The translations under genes were made by a program, and so were the position numbers. From Azospirillum brasilense (lineage in GTDB: Bacteria; Pseudomonadota; Alphaproteobacteria; Azospirillales; Azospirillaceae): a DNA stretch of 64,000 bases. The notes under the pieces were generated by a model. The model searched no databases. It was not told where the DNA came from and was given only the letters and a program-made list of their open reading frames with translations. Shown piece after piece: positions 40,766 through 51,029 of the stretch; positions within the stretch are counted from its first letter, which is position 1; each line of letters begins with the position of its first letter. The stretch spans positions 124,001 through 188,000 of the forward strand of contig NZ_VITH01000005.1 of NCBI RefSeq assembly GCF_007827815.1. Reading direction: 5' to 3'.

Positions 40766-41938
40766 TTAGAACGCCAGGACCGTACGGAGCAGGACGACGT
40801 GACCGTCGTTGTCCAGGTCCACAGCGGCCGTGCTCAGGTCGCTGTCGGCCTTGAAGTAGTCGTACTGAGCCTGCAGGGTCAGGCCCGGAGCGACGGTGTA
40901 GCCCGCGCCGAACTCGTAGACTTCCAGCTTGCGGCTGCCGGCGGTGTAGAGGCTGCCAGCGTCCTTGCCGTTCTTGTAGTTGGCGCCGACGACGATCGGG
41001 CCGGCGGTGTACTGAGCGCCGACAACCCAGAGGCGGCTCTTCTCGTTGTCCGAGGTCGCGGTCTGGATCTGGCCCGACTCACCGAAGTCGGTGTACGAAC
41101 CGCCGAGCGAGAAGCCGGCGTAGCCAACCTGGGCGCCAACCTGCCAGGCGTTCAGGTCCTCGACGCTGGCGCCGACCGTGGTCGTGCCGGCGGCGTTGCC
41201 CCAGTAGTAGCCAGCGCTGGCCTTCAGCGAAACGCCGCCGAAGGTGTTGCTGTAGTTGGCGCCGACTTCGACCAGATCCTCGAACGTGGTCGAGAAGCCG
41301 CGGCCGGTGGCGGTGACCGGGGTCAGGTCAGCGCGGTTGACCGAGGCGTGCGAGTCGTCGTTGCGCGGGGTGTAGCTGGCGCCCACCTGCAGGCCGGCGA
41401 AGCGCGGCGAGAAGTACACGATCTTGGTCGCGTTGTTCTCGACGACCAGCGACTGGCTGAGCATCGAACCGTTCAGGCCGCCCAGGCCGCCGGCGATGTC
41501 GGTGGTCTGACCGATCCAGGCGGTGACGCCGTCATAGATGCCGAGCTGCAGGTAATCCTGCGGGGCAGTGACGTAGGTGGCGTCGTTGAAGGAGTTGGTC
41601 ACGCCCATCTGGACCTGACCGAACGCGCCCTGCGCGAAGATGTAGCCGCGGTCGGCGTCCATCGTGCGGGCGTTGTTGGCGCCCGAGTTGGCGCGCATAC
41701 GGATGCGGCCGCCGTACTCCAGGCCGTTGTCGGCCTTGGCGGTCGGGGTCACGATGACGCGGAAGCGGTTGCGGAAGTCAACCGAACGGGCGCCCTGGTC
41801 GCGGTCTTCGTTGACGTAGCCGCCTTCGAAGTAGGCGTCGCCGCCGACCTTGACTTCAAACTTGGCCTGAGCGTTGGCAGCGCCGGCACCCAGAGCCAGA
41901 GCGGCAGCGGCGCAGCCCGCGAGCAGATAACGGTTCAT
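40766..41938 (-). CDS. Outer-membrane porin, paralogue
   Basis: A 390-residue porin of the same family as the one at 39196. Signal peptide to GAANAQA, then KFEVKVGGDAYFEGGYVNEDRD, the conserved DNGLEYGGRIRMRANSG and a terminal Phe (RTVLAF). The start ATG at 41938 follows GGAGG by a good distance. Codon use is more uniform and optimal-looking than in neighbours, as expected for an abundant protein. The two porins have separate terminators and leaders, so they can be regulated independently. Confidence 0.9.
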   Translation of the reverse strand: MNRYLLAGCAAAALALGAGAANAQAKFEVKVGGDAYFEGGYVNEDRDQGARSVDFRNRFRVIVTPTAKADNGLEYGGRIRMRANSGANNARTMDADRGYIFAQGAFGQVQMGVTNSFNDATYVTAPQDYLQLGIYDGVTAWIGQTTDIAGGLGGLNGSMLSQSLVVENNATKIVYFSPRFAGLQVGASYTPRNDDSHASVNRADLTPVTATGRGFSTTFEDLVEVGANYSNTFGGVSLKASAGYYWGNAAGTTTVGASVEDLNAWQVGAQVGYAGFSLGGSYTDFGESGQIQTATSDNEKSRLWVVGAQYTAGPIVVGANYKNGKDAGSLYTAGSRKLEVYEFGAGYTVAPGLTLQAQYDYFKADSDLSTAAVDLDNDGHVVLLRTVLAF

Positions 41939-42282
41939 GATTGTTGCCTCCATCCTGGCAGCAGAATTTTCAGCCCGGTTAACGTCCTGGCTGGCTCTGT
42001 GGTACGCAGATGCGGGGACGCCAGCAAGCCGGAAATCGCAAAGTTGCAGCAATGAAGGAACAGTGTGTCCGACGGAACACACCTTGATGGTGCGCCGCCG
42101 TCGCGATTCCGCGGCGCACACCGACCCGCGCCAGGGGGTCCGGTCACGCCCCCGGACACAGCAAAGGCACAGGCGGCGCCCCGCATCGCCTGTTGCCGCG
42201 GGCGGGCTTTTATGGTCTTTTCACCCGCATCCGCCGCGGTATCGTGCGCGGTACCCCGAATTTATTGATCCAGGTTCCGACC
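41939..42282. other. Intergenic region between porin and DUF3576 gene
   Basis: A 344-bp divergent region. It holds the long porin leader with a GGAGG ribosome-binding site, and an inverted repeat GTGTGT-N8-ACACAC (42063-42082) with an inner TCC/GGA. The part near 42200-42280 is more AT-rich and should contain the promoter of the plus-strand lipoprotein. Confidence 0.4.
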
Positions 42283-42822
42283 ATGCGCCGTTCCCGTGTC
42301 CTTCGCCTTGCCCCCGTCGTGCTCGCGGCGTCGCTCGCCGTGGCCGGTTGCTCCAGCTGGGGCGGCCAGACGGAAACCGTCGATGAGCAGATCAAGAAGG
42401 AATACAAGTTCGGCAGCCTTCTCGGCACCGACGGCGGCTTCAGCCTGTTCGGCAAGAACAAGCGCAACGGCGCCGAGCAGGGCGATCCCAACGGCATCGG
42501 CGTCAACAGCTTCCTGTGGCGCGCCTCGCTGGACACGCTGTCCTTCATGCCGATCGTCTCCGCCGACCCGTTCGGCGGCGTCATCCTGACCGACTGGTAC
42601 ACGCCGCCGGACACCCCGAACGAGCGTTTCAAGGTCAACCTGTACATCATGGACCGCCAGCTCCGCGCCGACGGCGTGCGGGTGTCGGTGTTCAAGCAGC
42701 AGCGCGCCGGGTCGGACTGGCGCGACAGCGCGGTCGGGCCGGAGACGGCGACGACGTTGGAGGACGCGGTGCTGACCCGCGCCCGCCAGATCCGCGTCGC
42801 CCAGCAGGCGGCGGCGCGCTGA
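42283..42822 (+). CDS. DUF3576 lipoprotein
   Basis: A 179-residue lipoprotein with lipobox VAGC (Cys24). The family core is [24 protein letters not shown] with [12 protein letters not shown] and [23 protein letters not shown], typical of DUF3576. It probably sits at the inner face of the outer membrane and, from its position beside leuS-lptE-holA, may aid envelope assembly. The start is the ATG at 42283; the upstream in-frame ATG at 42193 lacks a signal-peptide-like start. Confidence 0.85.
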   Translation: MRRSRVLRLAPVVLAASLAVAGCSSWGGQTETVDEQIKKEYKFGSLLGTDGGFSLFGKNKRNGAEQGDPNGIGVNSFLWRASLDTLSFMPIVSADPFGGVILTDWYTPPDTPNERFKVNLYIMDRQLRADGVRVSVFKQQRAGSDWRDSAVGPETATTLEDAVLTRARQIRVAQQAAAR

Positions 42823-42946
42823 GCGGACGCGCCGGTTCGGCGGGAAGCTTGGCAGGGCAGGGCGCCAACGGCGCGCCGCCTGTCACCCCGCCGCCGGCGC
42901 CTTATCTATCGAGACCTACGAAACTCACGGAACGGCGTCTGCGGTC

Positions 42947-45517
42947 ATGTCGCGTTACAATGTCAAGGAAACCGAAGCGAAGTGGCAGGGCGAGTGGGAG
43001 CGGCAGGGCTGCTTCACCGCGCGCGAGGACGCTTCCCGTGAGAAGTACTATGTGCTGGAGATGTTCCCCTACCCGTCGGGGCGCATCCACATGGGGCACG
43101 TCCGCAACTACACCATCGGCGACGTGATCGCGCGCTACAAGCGCGCCCGCGGCTTCAACGTGCTGCACCCGATGGGTTGGGACGCCTTCGGCCTGCCGGC
43201 GGAGAACGCCGCGCTGGAGAAGAAGACCCACCCGGCCAAATGGACCCGCGAGAACATCGCGGCCATGCGCGCCCAGCTGAAGACGATGGGACTGTCCATC
43301 GACTGGGACCGCGAGGTCGCCACCTGCGACGTGGAGTATTACCGCCACGAGCAGAAGATGTTCCTGGATTTCCTCAAGGAAGGCTTGGCCTACCGCAAGG
43401 AGTCCTGGGTCAACTGGGACCCGGTCGACAACACGGTCCTCGCCAACGAGCAGGTGATCGACGGCCGCGGCTGGCGCACCGGCGCGCTGGTCGAAAAGCG
43501 CAAGCTGTCACAGTGGTTCCTCAAGATCACCGCCTACGCCGACGAGCTGCTGAAGGGGCTGGACACGCTGGACCGCTGGCCGGAGCGCGTGCGCCTGATG
43601 CAGGAGAACTGGATCGGCAAGTCCACCGGCGTGCGCTTCCGCTTCGACCTCGTCGGGCGGGCGGACACGCTGGAGGTCTTCACGACCCGGCCCGACACGC
43701 TGTTCGGCGCCTCCTTCGCGGCGATCTCCGCCAACCATCCTCTGGCCGCCGAGCTGGCCGCCGGCAACCCCGCGCTGGCCGAGTTCATCGCCGAGTGCAA
43801 CCGCCTGGGCACCAGCGAGGAGGCGATCGAGACCGCCGAGAAGCGCGGCTTCGACACCGGACTGAAGGTGGTGCATCCCTTCGACCCGTCCTGGGAGCTG
43901 CCGGTCTACGTCGCCAACTTCGTGCTGATGGAATACGGCACGGGCGCCATCTTCGGCTGCCCGGCCCATGACCAGCGCGACCTGGACTTCGCGCGCAAGT
44001 ACGGCCTGCCGGTCACGCCGGTGGTCGTCCCGGCGGACGCCGACCCCGCGACCTTCGCGGTCGGCGACGAGGCCTACACCGGCCCCGGCCTGCTGCGCAA
44101 TTCCCGCTTCCTCGACGGGATGGAGGTCGAGCCGGCCAAGCAGGAGGTCGGCAAGCGGCTGGAGGAGCAGGGGCAGGGCGAGCGCACCACTCAGTACCGC
44201 CTGCGCGACTGGGGCGTTTCCCGCCAGCGTTACTGGGGCTGCCCGATCCCGGTCATCCACTGCGAGAGCTGCGGCATCGTCCCGGTCCCGCAGCAGGATC
44301 TGCCGGTCGTCCTGCCGGAGGATGTGACCTTCGACAAGCCCGGCAACCCGCTGGACCACCACCCGACCTGGAAGCACACCAGCTGCCCAAGCTGCGGCAA
44401 GCCGGCGCTGCGTGAGACCGACACCTTCGACACCTTCATCGAGTCGAGCTGGTATTTCGCCCGCTTCTGCTCGCCCAAGGCCGAAGACGTCGCCTTCACG
44501 CGCGAGGCGGTGGACTACTGGCTGGCCGTGGACCAGTACATCGGCGGCATCGAGCATGCCGTGCTGCATCTGCTCTATTCCCGCTTCTGGACGCGGGCGA
44601 TGAAGCAGTGCGGCTACCTGAACGTGGAGGAGCCCTTCGCCGGCCTCTTCACCCAGGGCATGGTCAACCACGAGACCTACAAGGACGCCGGCACCGGCGC
44701 CTGGCTGGCCCCGACCGACATCCGCAGGAACGATCTCGGCGACTACATCCGCAACGACAACGACGGCCCGGTGACGGTCGGCCGCGTCGAGAAGATGTCG
44801 AAGTCCAAGAAGAACGTGGTGGACCCGGCGCACATCATCGGCACCTACGGCGCCGACGCCGCCCGCCTGTTCATGCTGTCCGACAGCCCGCCGGAACGCG
44901 ACCTGGAATGGACGGAAGCCGGCATCGACGGCGCCTGGCGCTACATCAACCGCCTGTGGCGCATGGTAACGGAGTCGCCGGTCGCTCTGCCGCCCGCCGA
45001 CGCGCCGAAGCCGGACGCCTTCAGCGCCAAGGCCGAGGCCACCCGCCGGCAGGTCCACAAGGCCATCGCCGGCATCTCGGAAGACCTGGAGAAGTTCCGC
45101 TTCAACAAGGCGGTGGCCCGCGTGCGCGAGCTGTCCAACGCGCTCGCCGAGCTGGACGGCACGGGAGAGGGCGAGGCCTGGGTGCTGCGCGAAGGCTTCG
45201 AGACCACCGTGCGCCTGATCGCCCCGATGATGCCCCACCTGGCCGAAGAGCTGTGGGCGCAGCTCGGTCACGCCACGCTGCTGGTCAACCAGCCCTGGCC
45301 GCAGGCTGACGCCGCGCTGGTGGTCGAGGACTCGGTCACCATGGCGGTGCAGGTCAACGGCAAGCTGCGCGCCACACTGGAGCTGCCGCGCGACATGGCG
45401 AAGGACGCCGCGGAGCAGGCCGCCCTGGCCGATCCGAACGTTCAGCGCGCCCTGGAAGGCAAGCCGGTGCGCAAGGTCATCGTCGTCCCGAACCGGGTGA
45501 TCAATGTCGTCGTCTGA
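42947..45517 (+). CDS. leuS: Leucyl-tRNA synthetase
   Basis: An 856-residue class-I synthetase that charges tRNA-Leu. HIGH motif is [13 protein letters not shown]. The CP1 editing domain has [16 protein letters not shown], and a Zn-like region has HCESCGIVP and [25 protein letters not shown] is present as [14 protein letters not shown]. The C-terminal anticodon-binding and small extra domain end at [13 protein letters not shown]. It overlaps lptE by 14 bases, the conserved leuS-lptE-holA arrangement. Confidence 0.97.
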   Translation: MSRYNVKETEAKWQGEWERQGCFTAREDASREKYYVLEMFPYPSGRIHMGHVRNYTIGDVIARYKRARGFNVLHPMGWDAFGLPAENAALEKKTHPAKWTRENIAAMRAQLKTMGLSIDWDREVATCDVEYYRHEQKMFLDFLKEGLAYRKESWVNWDPVDNTVLANEQVIDGRGWRTGALVEKRKLSQWFLKITAYADELLKGLDTLDRWPERVRLMQENWIGKSTGVRFRFDLVGRADTLEVFTTRPDTLFGASFAAISANHPLAAELAAGNPALAEFIAECNRLGTSEEAIETAEKRGFDTGLKVVHPFDPSWELPVYVANFVLMEYGTGAIFGCPAHDQRDLDFARKYGLPVTPVVVPADADPATFAVGDEAYTGPGLLRNSRFLDGMEVEPAKQEVGKRLEEQGQGERTTQYRLRDWGVSRQRYWGCPIPVIHCESCGIVPVPQQDLPVVLPEDVTFDKPGNPLDHHPTWKHTSCPSCGKPALRETDTFDTFIESSWYFARFCSPKAEDVAFTREAVDYWLAVDQYIGGIEHAVLHLLYSRFWTRAMKQCGYLNVEEPFAGLFTQGMVNHETYKDAGTGAWLAPTDIRRNDLGDYIRNDNDGPVTVGRVEKMSKSKKNVVDPAHIIGTYGADAARLFMLSDSPPERDLEWTEAGIDGAWRYINRLWRMVTESPVALPPADAPKPDAFSAKAEATRRQVHKAIAGISEDLEKFRFNKAVARVRELSNALAELDGTGEGEAWVLREGFETTVRLIAPMMPHLAEELWAQLGHATLLVNQPWPQADAALVVEDSVTMAVQVNGKLRATLELPRDMAKDAAEQAALADPNVQRALEGKPVRKVIVVPNRVINVVV

Positions 45518-46067
45518 CCTCCACAGCGGCCATCGCCGCAACGGCAAGGCCGGCGTCCGGCGGCGGGGGCTTCTCGCCCTCGCGCTGCTGGCGCCGGCGG
45601 TGCTCGCCACGGCGGCCTGCGGCTTCCAGCCGATGTATGGAACCCTGGGGACGAACAGCATCGGCACCGCCGAGCTTCAACAGGTGGACATCGGGGTCAT
45701 CCGGGACCGGAACGGCCAGAAGCTGCGCAACCTCCTGATCGACCGCTTCTACGCCGACGGCCGCCCGGCCAGCCCGCGCTATCGGCTGGAGACGACGCTG
45801 ACCGCGTCGGAGCAGAAGCTGTCCCTGCAGAAGGACGCGACCGCCACCCGCGCCCAGCTCGTCGTGAACGCCCCCTACCTGCTTGTCGACGCGGCGACGG
45901 GAAAGATCCTGTTCCAGTCCAACGCGCGCTCCTACATCAGCTACAACGTGCTGGAGCAGCAGTACGGCGCCCTCGCCACGGTCGAGAACGCCTACGACCG
46001 CGCTCTTCTGGAAATCTCCAACGAGATCACCACCCGCGTGGCCGCCGAACTCGGCCGCAAGTCCTGA
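45504..46067 (+). CDS. lptE: LPS-assembly lipoprotein LptE
   Basis: A 187-residue lipoprotein. Signal anchor and lipobox ATAAC (Cys34) precede GFQPMYG, the LptE hallmark. [19 protein letters not shown] strands are represented by [21 protein letters not shown], and the fold ends in an alpha-helix ([20 protein letters not shown]). It plugs the LptD barrel to insert LPS in the outer membrane. It is translationally coupled to leuS. Confidence 0.9.
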   Translation: MSSSDLHSGHRRNGKAGVRRRGLLALALLAPAVLATAACGFQPMYGTLGTNSIGTAELQQVDIGVIRDRNGQKLRNLLIDRFYADGRPASPRYRLETTLTASEQKLSLQKDATATRAQLVVNAPYLLVDAATGKILFQSNARSYISYNVLEQQYGALATVENAYDRALLEISNEITTRVAAELGRKS

Positions 46068-46115
46068 TCCGCCCTGGACAACGGGGGCTGGTCCTCCGCC
46101 ACCGACGGTGACTTC

Positions 46116-47138
46116 GTGAAGCTGCAAGCCCGGGCAATCGACGGCTTCCTGCGCAGCCCCGATCCCAAGATCCGCGCGGTCCTGCTCTACGGTCCGGACA
46201 CCGGTCTGGTGCGCGACCGCGCCATGGGGCTGGGCCGCACCGTGGTCCCTGACCTGTCCGATCCCTTCCGCGTGACGGAGATGCTGGGCCGCGCCGTCGC
46301 CGACGATCCGGCGCGCCTGGCCGACGAGGCGGCCGCCCTGTCCTTCACCGGCGGGCGCCGCCTGATCCGCGTGCGCGAGGCGGAGGACAACGCCGCCGCC
46401 GCCTTCACCGCGTTCCTGGCCGACCGGACACCCGGCGACAGCCTCGTCGTCGTCGAGGCCGGCGACCTCGGCAACCGGTCGAAGCTGCGCACCCTGTTCG
46501 AGGGAGCGGACGGCGCCGTCGCCATTCCCTGCTATGTGGAGGAGGAGGCGGCGCTCGGCCGGGTCATCGCCGACATCCTGCATGGCCACGGCCTGACCGC
46601 CGATCCCGATGCGCTGACCTTCCTCGCCGGCAACCTCGTCGGCGACCGCATGGTCGCGCGCGGCGAGATGGAGAAACTGGCGCTCTACATGGGGGCGGAG
46701 ACGCGCGTCCGGTTGGAGGACGCCCAGGCCTGCGTCGGTGACAGCGCCGCCCTGTCGCTGGACGAGCCGATCTGGGCGGCCGCGGAGGGCGACTTCGCGA
46801 CGCTCGACCGCTCGCTGGCCCGTTTGTTCGCCGAGGGCATGTCCCCGGTGCCGATCCTGCGCGCCGCCCAGCGCCATTTCCAGCGCCTGCAGCTGGTCGC
46901 CGGGCAGGTGGCGGCGGGCAAGTCGGCGGACGCCGCGGTGGAAGCGCTGCGCCCGCCGGTGTTCTTCAAGATGAAGCCGCGGCTGACCGGGCAGGCCCGC
47001 CGCTGGCCGTTACCGCTGGTCCGGCAGGCGCTGGAGCGGCTGGTCGAGGCCGAGGCGGACTGCAAGCGCACCAACATGCCCGACCAGACGCTCTGCGCCC
47101 GCGTTCTCTTCCAGCTCGCCTCGCTGGCGCGGCGCTGA
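46116..47138 (+). CDS. holA: DNA polymerase III delta subunit
   Basis: A 340-residue clamp-loader subunit that opens the beta clamp. VLLYGPDTGLVRDRA is the usual N-terminal element (a degenerate AAA+ domain), followed by GDSLVVVEAGDLGNRSKL, FLAGNLVGDRMVARGEMEKLALY and the C-terminal collar domain with ILRAAQRHFQRLQL. The GTG start lies 48 bp after lptE. Confidence 0.93.
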   Translation: MKLQARAIDGFLRSPDPKIRAVLLYGPDTGLVRDRAMGLGRTVVPDLSDPFRVTEMLGRAVADDPARLADEAAALSFTGGRRLIRVREAEDNAAAAFTAFLADRTPGDSLVVVEAGDLGNRSKLRTLFEGADGAVAIPCYVEEEAALGRVIADILHGHGLTADPDALTFLAGNLVGDRMVARGEMEKLALYMGAETRVRLEDAQACVGDSAALSLDEPIWAAAEGDFATLDRSLARLFAEGMSPVPILRAAQRHFQRLQLVAGQVAAGKSADAAVEALRPPVFFKMKPRLTGQARRWPLPLVRQALERLVEAEADCKRTNMPDQTLCARVLFQLASLARR

Positions 47139-47162
47139 CCCTCTTTCTTATTTCGCGGCCCC

Positions 47163-48542
47163 TTATTTCGCCGCCAGGAACTGCGGCACCCGCAGCAGGA
47201 TCAGTTCGTTGTGGTCCTGCTTGCCCAGCGCGCGGCCGGACGAGTAGGGCAGGTTGTTGTCGTTGCCGACGACGATGTGCTCCGCGTCAACCACATCGAC
47301 GTTCTCGATGGTGACGAAGGGGAAGGTGAACTTGCCCTTTGCGCCGCCGATCTGGGCGACGCCCTTCGGATCGTCGATGTCCATCAGGTCGACATAGCCC
47401 ACCTTCTTCACGAAGCCCTCGGCGTCGGCCTGGGCGAAGTCGATCTTGTAGACCCGCTTGAACCGGGCCGGGACGTTGAAGCAATCCGGGGTCGGCTGGC
47501 CGGTGCAGCCCTGGGCCGGGTCGCCCTCGCCGTTGTCACGCTCGATGATCAGGCCGGTGGTGGCGTCGATCATGTTGAAGTCGCCGATGTTGTTGCCGTT
47601 GGCCTCCAGCAGGTACTTGAAGCTGCGGCCCGTGAAGTCGCCCTTGGCGACGTCGAATTCGGCGATGCGCAGATACTCCCGCCCGTCCTTGGTCTCCCAC
47701 GCGCCACCCGTCCCAAGCTGGGCGTTGAACAGCGGGCCTTCGAACAGCGGGTAGAGGAACTTCCCGTCCTTCGACGCCGCCATGCCCTCGAAACCGCGCG
47801 AGCGGCGCACCTCGAAGGCGACGGCGCCGGGCACCGCCGGGGTGGACACTGCGTAATGGTCGGGGGAGCGCACGGGCTTGCCGTCCACCGTGCTCTCGCG
47901 CAGGGACAGCAGTGTGCCGGTGCGGTCGGTCTCCAGAATGTAGGGGCCGAACTCGTCGCCGAAATACAGGCGGTCGCCGATGATCTGCACGCTCTCGACG
48001 TCGAAGTCGGCGCCGGTCAGATAGCGTTCCGCGGTCGCCTCGGTGACGATGGGAAAGGGCACCTTGCGGTCGGGGTCGCGCAGGAACAGCGTTTCGGCCA
48101 CCACCGCCTTGCCGGTCTTCCAATCGATGGTCAGCCGGTGCACCGTCAGCATCGCGTCGGCGGAGTTGCCCTTGCTGCCGAAGCCGTTGTCGGTCAGCAC
48201 CAGGAAACTGCCGTCGCCCACCGCCTTGATGCCGGAAAAGCCCTGGACCGGCTGGCCTTCGAAAGGCAGCGCCATGCCGGTGGCGCGCGGCGCGCCCGGC
48301 GCCGACAGGAAGGACGTGCCGTCGATGCTGCGGGGCTGGTCCACGCGCTTGCGGTCGGCGGCGGTGAACTTGCCGGAGGTGCGGAACAGGTCCGGCGCGT
48401 CGGCGGGCGGGGCGATGAAGGTGGCGGCGTCGATAACGCCGTGGCCGGCCAGTTCCGCCGGGAATTTTTGGTCCGCGAAGGCCGGACCGGCCAGCAGGGC
48501 CGCGGTGAGGCCGGCAAGGCACAGGCCGTGGATGGGCTTCAT
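47163..48542 (-). CDS. Esterase-like protein of the phytase family (secreted)
   Basis: A 459-residue exported protein with a signal peptide ending near GPAFADQ. The beta-propeller-like family (esterase-like activity of phytase) is recognised by GFSGIKAVGDGSFLVLTDNGFG, IGDRLYFGDEFGPYILETDRTG, RSRGFEGMAASKDGKFLYPLFEG and VGNDNNLPYSSGRA. The predicted substrate is a phosphate ester, but this is not proven. Its promoter region contains CTGTCAC on the coding strand (48633-48639), half of a Pho box. It is convergent with holA. Confidence 0.86.
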   Translation of the reverse strand: MKPIHGLCLAGLTAALLAGPAFADQKFPAELAGHGVIDAATFIAPPADAPDLFRTSGKFTAADRKRVDQPRSIDGTSFLSAPGAPRATGMALPFEGQPVQGFSGIKAVGDGSFLVLTDNGFGSKGNSADAMLTVHRLTIDWKTGKAVVAETLFLRDPDRKVPFPIVTEATAERYLTGADFDVESVQIIGDRLYFGDEFGPYILETDRTGTLLSLRESTVDGKPVRSPDHYAVSTPAVPGAVAFEVRRSRGFEGMAASKDGKFLYPLFEGPLFNAQLGTGGAWETKDGREYLRIAEFDVAKGDFTGRSFKYLLEANGNNIGDFNMIDATTGLIIERDNGEGDPAQGCTGQPTPDCFNVPARFKRVYKIDFAQADAEGFVKKVGYVDLMDIDDPKGVAQIGGAKGKFTFPFVTIENVDVVDAEHIVVGNDNNLPYSSGRALGKQDHNELILLRVPQFLAAK

Positions 48543-48656
48543 GAATCTCCCCCTCTGTGTCGGCTCCGGCCGCGTCGCTGCGGCCGGACGACCCTGTTTA
48601 GGGGGAGTTCATGTTAGTACCGTTTCACCAAAGTGACAGTTTGGTTCCGTGAGACC

Positions 48657-49574
48657 CTACTCGCCGCCAAGGCGCCGCAACACGTCGTCGAGCTGGTCCA
48701 GTGTCTGGTAATGAATGGTGATGGAGCCGCCCTTGCCCTGGGGCGTGATCGCGACCTTCAGCCCGATGCGGGCGGAGATCTCCTCCTCGAGATTCACCAG
48801 ATCGACGTCCTTGAGCGTCGGGTCGGTGGCGGCACCGCCACGCCCTCCACCGGCCTTTTTGGTTTTGACCGGCGCGCTGCCGCGCATCAGGTCCTCGGTC
48901 TGGCGGACATTCAGGCCGCGCTTGACCACCTCGCGCGCCACCGACACCGGATCGGAGGAGGTGAGCAGCGCGCGGGCGTGACCGGCGCTGAGCGCCCCCT
49001 CCTGCACCATGCCCTTGACCGGGTCGGGCAGGGCGAGCAGGCGCATCATGTTGGCGACGTGGCTGCGGCTCTTGCCGACCGAGCGCGCCAGATCCTCCTG
49101 CGTGTGCTCGAACTCCTCCATCAGACGCTTGTAGCCCTCGGCCTCTTCGAGCGGCGTCAGGTCCTGGCGCTGGATGTTCTCGATCAGCGCGATTTCCAGC
49201 GCTTCACGGTCCGACAGCTCGCGGATGACGACCGGCACCTCATGCAGGCCGGCGATCTGGGCGGCGCGCCAGCGGCGTTCGCCGGCGATCAATTCGTAGG
49301 AGTTGGTCGTTTCCGGGTCCCGGCGGACGAGCAGGGGCTGAAGAATGCCCTTGTCGCGGATCGACTCGACCAGCCCCTGCAGCGCCTCGTCGTCGAAGGT
49401 GCGGCGCGGCTGGTACTTGCCGGGGTGGATGAACTCGATGGGCACCTGCTTGGACTGGCGCACCTTGTCGAGCGCGGAGTAATCCTCCGCCGCCTCGCCG
49501 AACAGGGCGGACAGGCCACGGCCCAGGCTGGCGCGGCGGGCACCGCCGTCCGGACGTTTGGTATCCTCCATCAC
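48657..49574 (-). CDS. parB: Chromosome partitioning protein ParB
   Basis: A 305-residue CTP-dependent DNA clamp that loads at parS. RRASLGRGLSALFGE is the ParA-activating N-terminus. The CTP-binding domain has YQPRRTFDDEAL, GERRWRAAQIAGL and IALIENIQRQDLTPLEEA. The helix-turn-helix is LARSVGKSRSHVANMMRLL. The C-terminal dimerisation part ends the protein. The start overlaps the parA stop (ATGA). Confidence 0.97.
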   Translation of the reverse strand: MMEDTKRPDGGARRASLGRGLSALFGEAAEDYSALDKVRQSKQVPIEFIHPGKYQPRRTFDDEALQGLVESIRDKGILQPLLVRRDPETTNSYELIAGERRWRAAQIAGLHEVPVVIRELSDREALEIALIENIQRQDLTPLEEAEGYKRLMEEFEHTQEDLARSVGKSRSHVANMMRLLALPDPVKGMVQEGALSAGHARALLTSSDPVSVAREVVKRGLNVRQTEDLMRGSAPVKTKKAGGGRGGAATDPTLKDVDLVNLEEEISARIGLKVAITPQGKGGSITIHYQTLDQLDDVLRRLGGE

Positions 49575-50365
49575 GCGCTCAGCCTCTTCTCACGGCGCAG
49601 CACCTCGCCGGCCAGATGGATGTATGCCTGCGACCCGGGGCAGCGCATGTCGTAGATCAGCACCGGCTTGCCGTGGGACGGCGCCTCCGAGACCTTCACG
49701 TTCCGCGGGATGACGGTGTCGTAGACCTTCTCCCCGAAGAAGCCGCGGACGTCGGCGGCCACCATGTCGGACAGGTTGTTGCGCTTGTCGAACATGGTCA
49801 GCACGACGCCGTGGATGTCGAGTTCCGGGTTGAAGGCGCGCTTCACCCGCTCGATGGTGCGGACGAGGTGGCTGAGGCCCTCCAGCGCGTAGAACTCGCA
49901 TTGCAGCGGCACCATCACGGCGTGGGAGGCGACCAGCGCGTTCAGCGTCAGCAGACCGAGCGCCGGTGGGCAGTCGATCAGCACGTAATCGTACTCGAGC
50001 GCGCTCTTGTCGACCGCCTCGCGCAGCCGGAATTCCCGCCGCTCGGAGGTGACCAGCTCGACCTCGGCGCCGGACAGATCGACGGAGGAGGTGATGATCG
50101 ACAGGTTTGGCACCGTCGACACCGTCGCGGCGTCCTCCAGCGGCATGCCGTCGAACAGCACGTCGTAAATGCCGACGCGACGCTCGGCGCGCGGGATGCC
50201 GAGGCCGGTCGAGGCGTTGCCCTGGGGATCAAGATCAATCACCAGGACGCGCTTGCCGATCGCGGCCAGAGCGGTTGCCAAGTTGATGGTGGTCGTGGTC
50301 TTGCCCACGCCGCCTTTCTGGTTGGCAATCGATATGACGCGCGCGGAAGGAAGGGCGGAGGGCAT
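49571..50365 (-). CDS. parA: Chromosome partitioning ATPase ParA
   Basis: A 264-residue Walker ATPase that moves ParB-parS complexes. The deviant Walker A is NQKGGVGKTTT, then VIDLDPQGNASTGLG and YVLIDCPPALGLLTLNAL. The start is uncertain: the ATG at 50365 (GAGG just upstream) gives 264 residues, close to other ParA proteins. In-frame ATGs at 50401 and 50434 are possible; the latter would overlap rsmG. It lies in the order mnmG-rsmG-parA-parB typical near origins. Confidence 0.96.
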   Translation of the reverse strand: MPSALPSARVISIANQKGGVGKTTTTINLATALAAIGKRVLVIDLDPQGNASTGLGIPRAERRVGIYDVLFDGMPLEDAATVSTVPNLSIITSSVDLSGAEVELVTSERREFRLREAVDKSALEYDYVLIDCPPALGLLTLNALVASHAVMVPLQCEFYALEGLSHLVRTIERVKRAFNPELDIHGVVLTMFDKRNNLSDMVAADVRGFFGEKVYDTVIPRNVKVSEAPSHGKPVLIYDMRCPGSQAYIHLAGEVLRREKRLSA

Positions 50366-50414
50366 GTCAGCCTCGCGGGAAGCGTCGGAGCGGGAATGCA
50401 TCAGGGTCGCGGTC

Positions 50415-51029
50415 TTAGACACGGGCGATACCACTCACACGCAGGATGGTTCCGGTGGGGTCGGTGCGGCTGTCGAAGCGCTCGGTCCGCATCTTCCAAT
50501 ATTTGGTGGTATCGGTCAATTCGTCCGCCACATTTTGCCCCTTGGGAAACAGTGCCGCACCCCGGTCTTGGACAAAGGGATGGGCCCAATTCAGCAGATC
50601 GTTCAGCGGCGCCAGAGCGCGGGCGGTCACCACGTCGGCGGCGATCGGCGGCACCGCCTCGATCCGCTTGTTGTGTACAGTGACCGACGCTCCAGCCACA
50701 CGGGCCGCCTCGCGCAGGAAGGCGCATTTGCGGGAGTCGCTCTCCACCAGATGCACCTCCGGCACGCCCATGATGGCGAGGACCAAGCCGGGAAAGCCGG
50801 CCCCGCTGCCGAGATCGACCAGCACCCGAGCGCCGTCGGGCAGCAGCGGGTAAAGCTGGGCGGAGTCGAGGAAGTGCCGGCGCCAAGCGTCGGGCAGGGT
50901 GGAGGGGCCGACGAGGTTGATTTTCGGCTGCCACTTGCGCAGCGTCGCCTCGTAAGCGGCCAGGCGGTCCAGCGTTTCACGTGAAACACCGGTCGCCGCC
51001 TGGAAGGCCGCGGCATCGAACAGGCTCAT
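50415..51029 (-). CDS. rsmG: 16S rRNA (guanine527-N7)-methyltransferase RsmG
   Basis: A 204-residue SAM-dependent methyltransferase (GidB) acting on G527 of 16S rRNA. KWQPKINLVGPSTLPD, FLDSAQLYPLL and VDLGSGAGFPGLVLAI are the family motifs. Codons for VSRET near residue 15 are a parS palindrome. The start shares bases with the mnmG stop. Confidence 0.95.
   Translation of the reverse strand: MSLFDAAAFQAATGVSRETLDRLAAYEATLRKWQPKINLVGPSTLPDAWRRHFLDSAQLYPLLPDGARVLVDLGSGAGFPGLVLAIMGVPEVHLVESDSRKCAFLREAARVAGASVTVHNKRIEAVPPIAADVVTARALAPLNDLLNWAHPFVQDRGAALFPKGQNVADELTDTTKYWKMRTERFDSRTDPTGTILRVSGIARV
50973..50988. promoter_or_regulatory. parS site in rsmG
   Basis: CGTTTCACGTGAAACA contains the perfect 14-bp core GTTTCACGTGAAAC and differs from the 16-bp consensus TGTTTCACGTGAAACA at one outer base. 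It is read as Val-Ser-Arg-Glu-Thr within RsmG. Confidence 0.9.

Noticed and set aside
43508..45667. A long open frame opposite leuS (and similar frames opposite mnmG, the pseudo-ABC gene and the YyaL-type gene)
   Set aside because: Very GC-rich DNA leaves long antisense frames open; the translations are Arg/Gly/His-rich, match no family and have no ribosome-binding sites.
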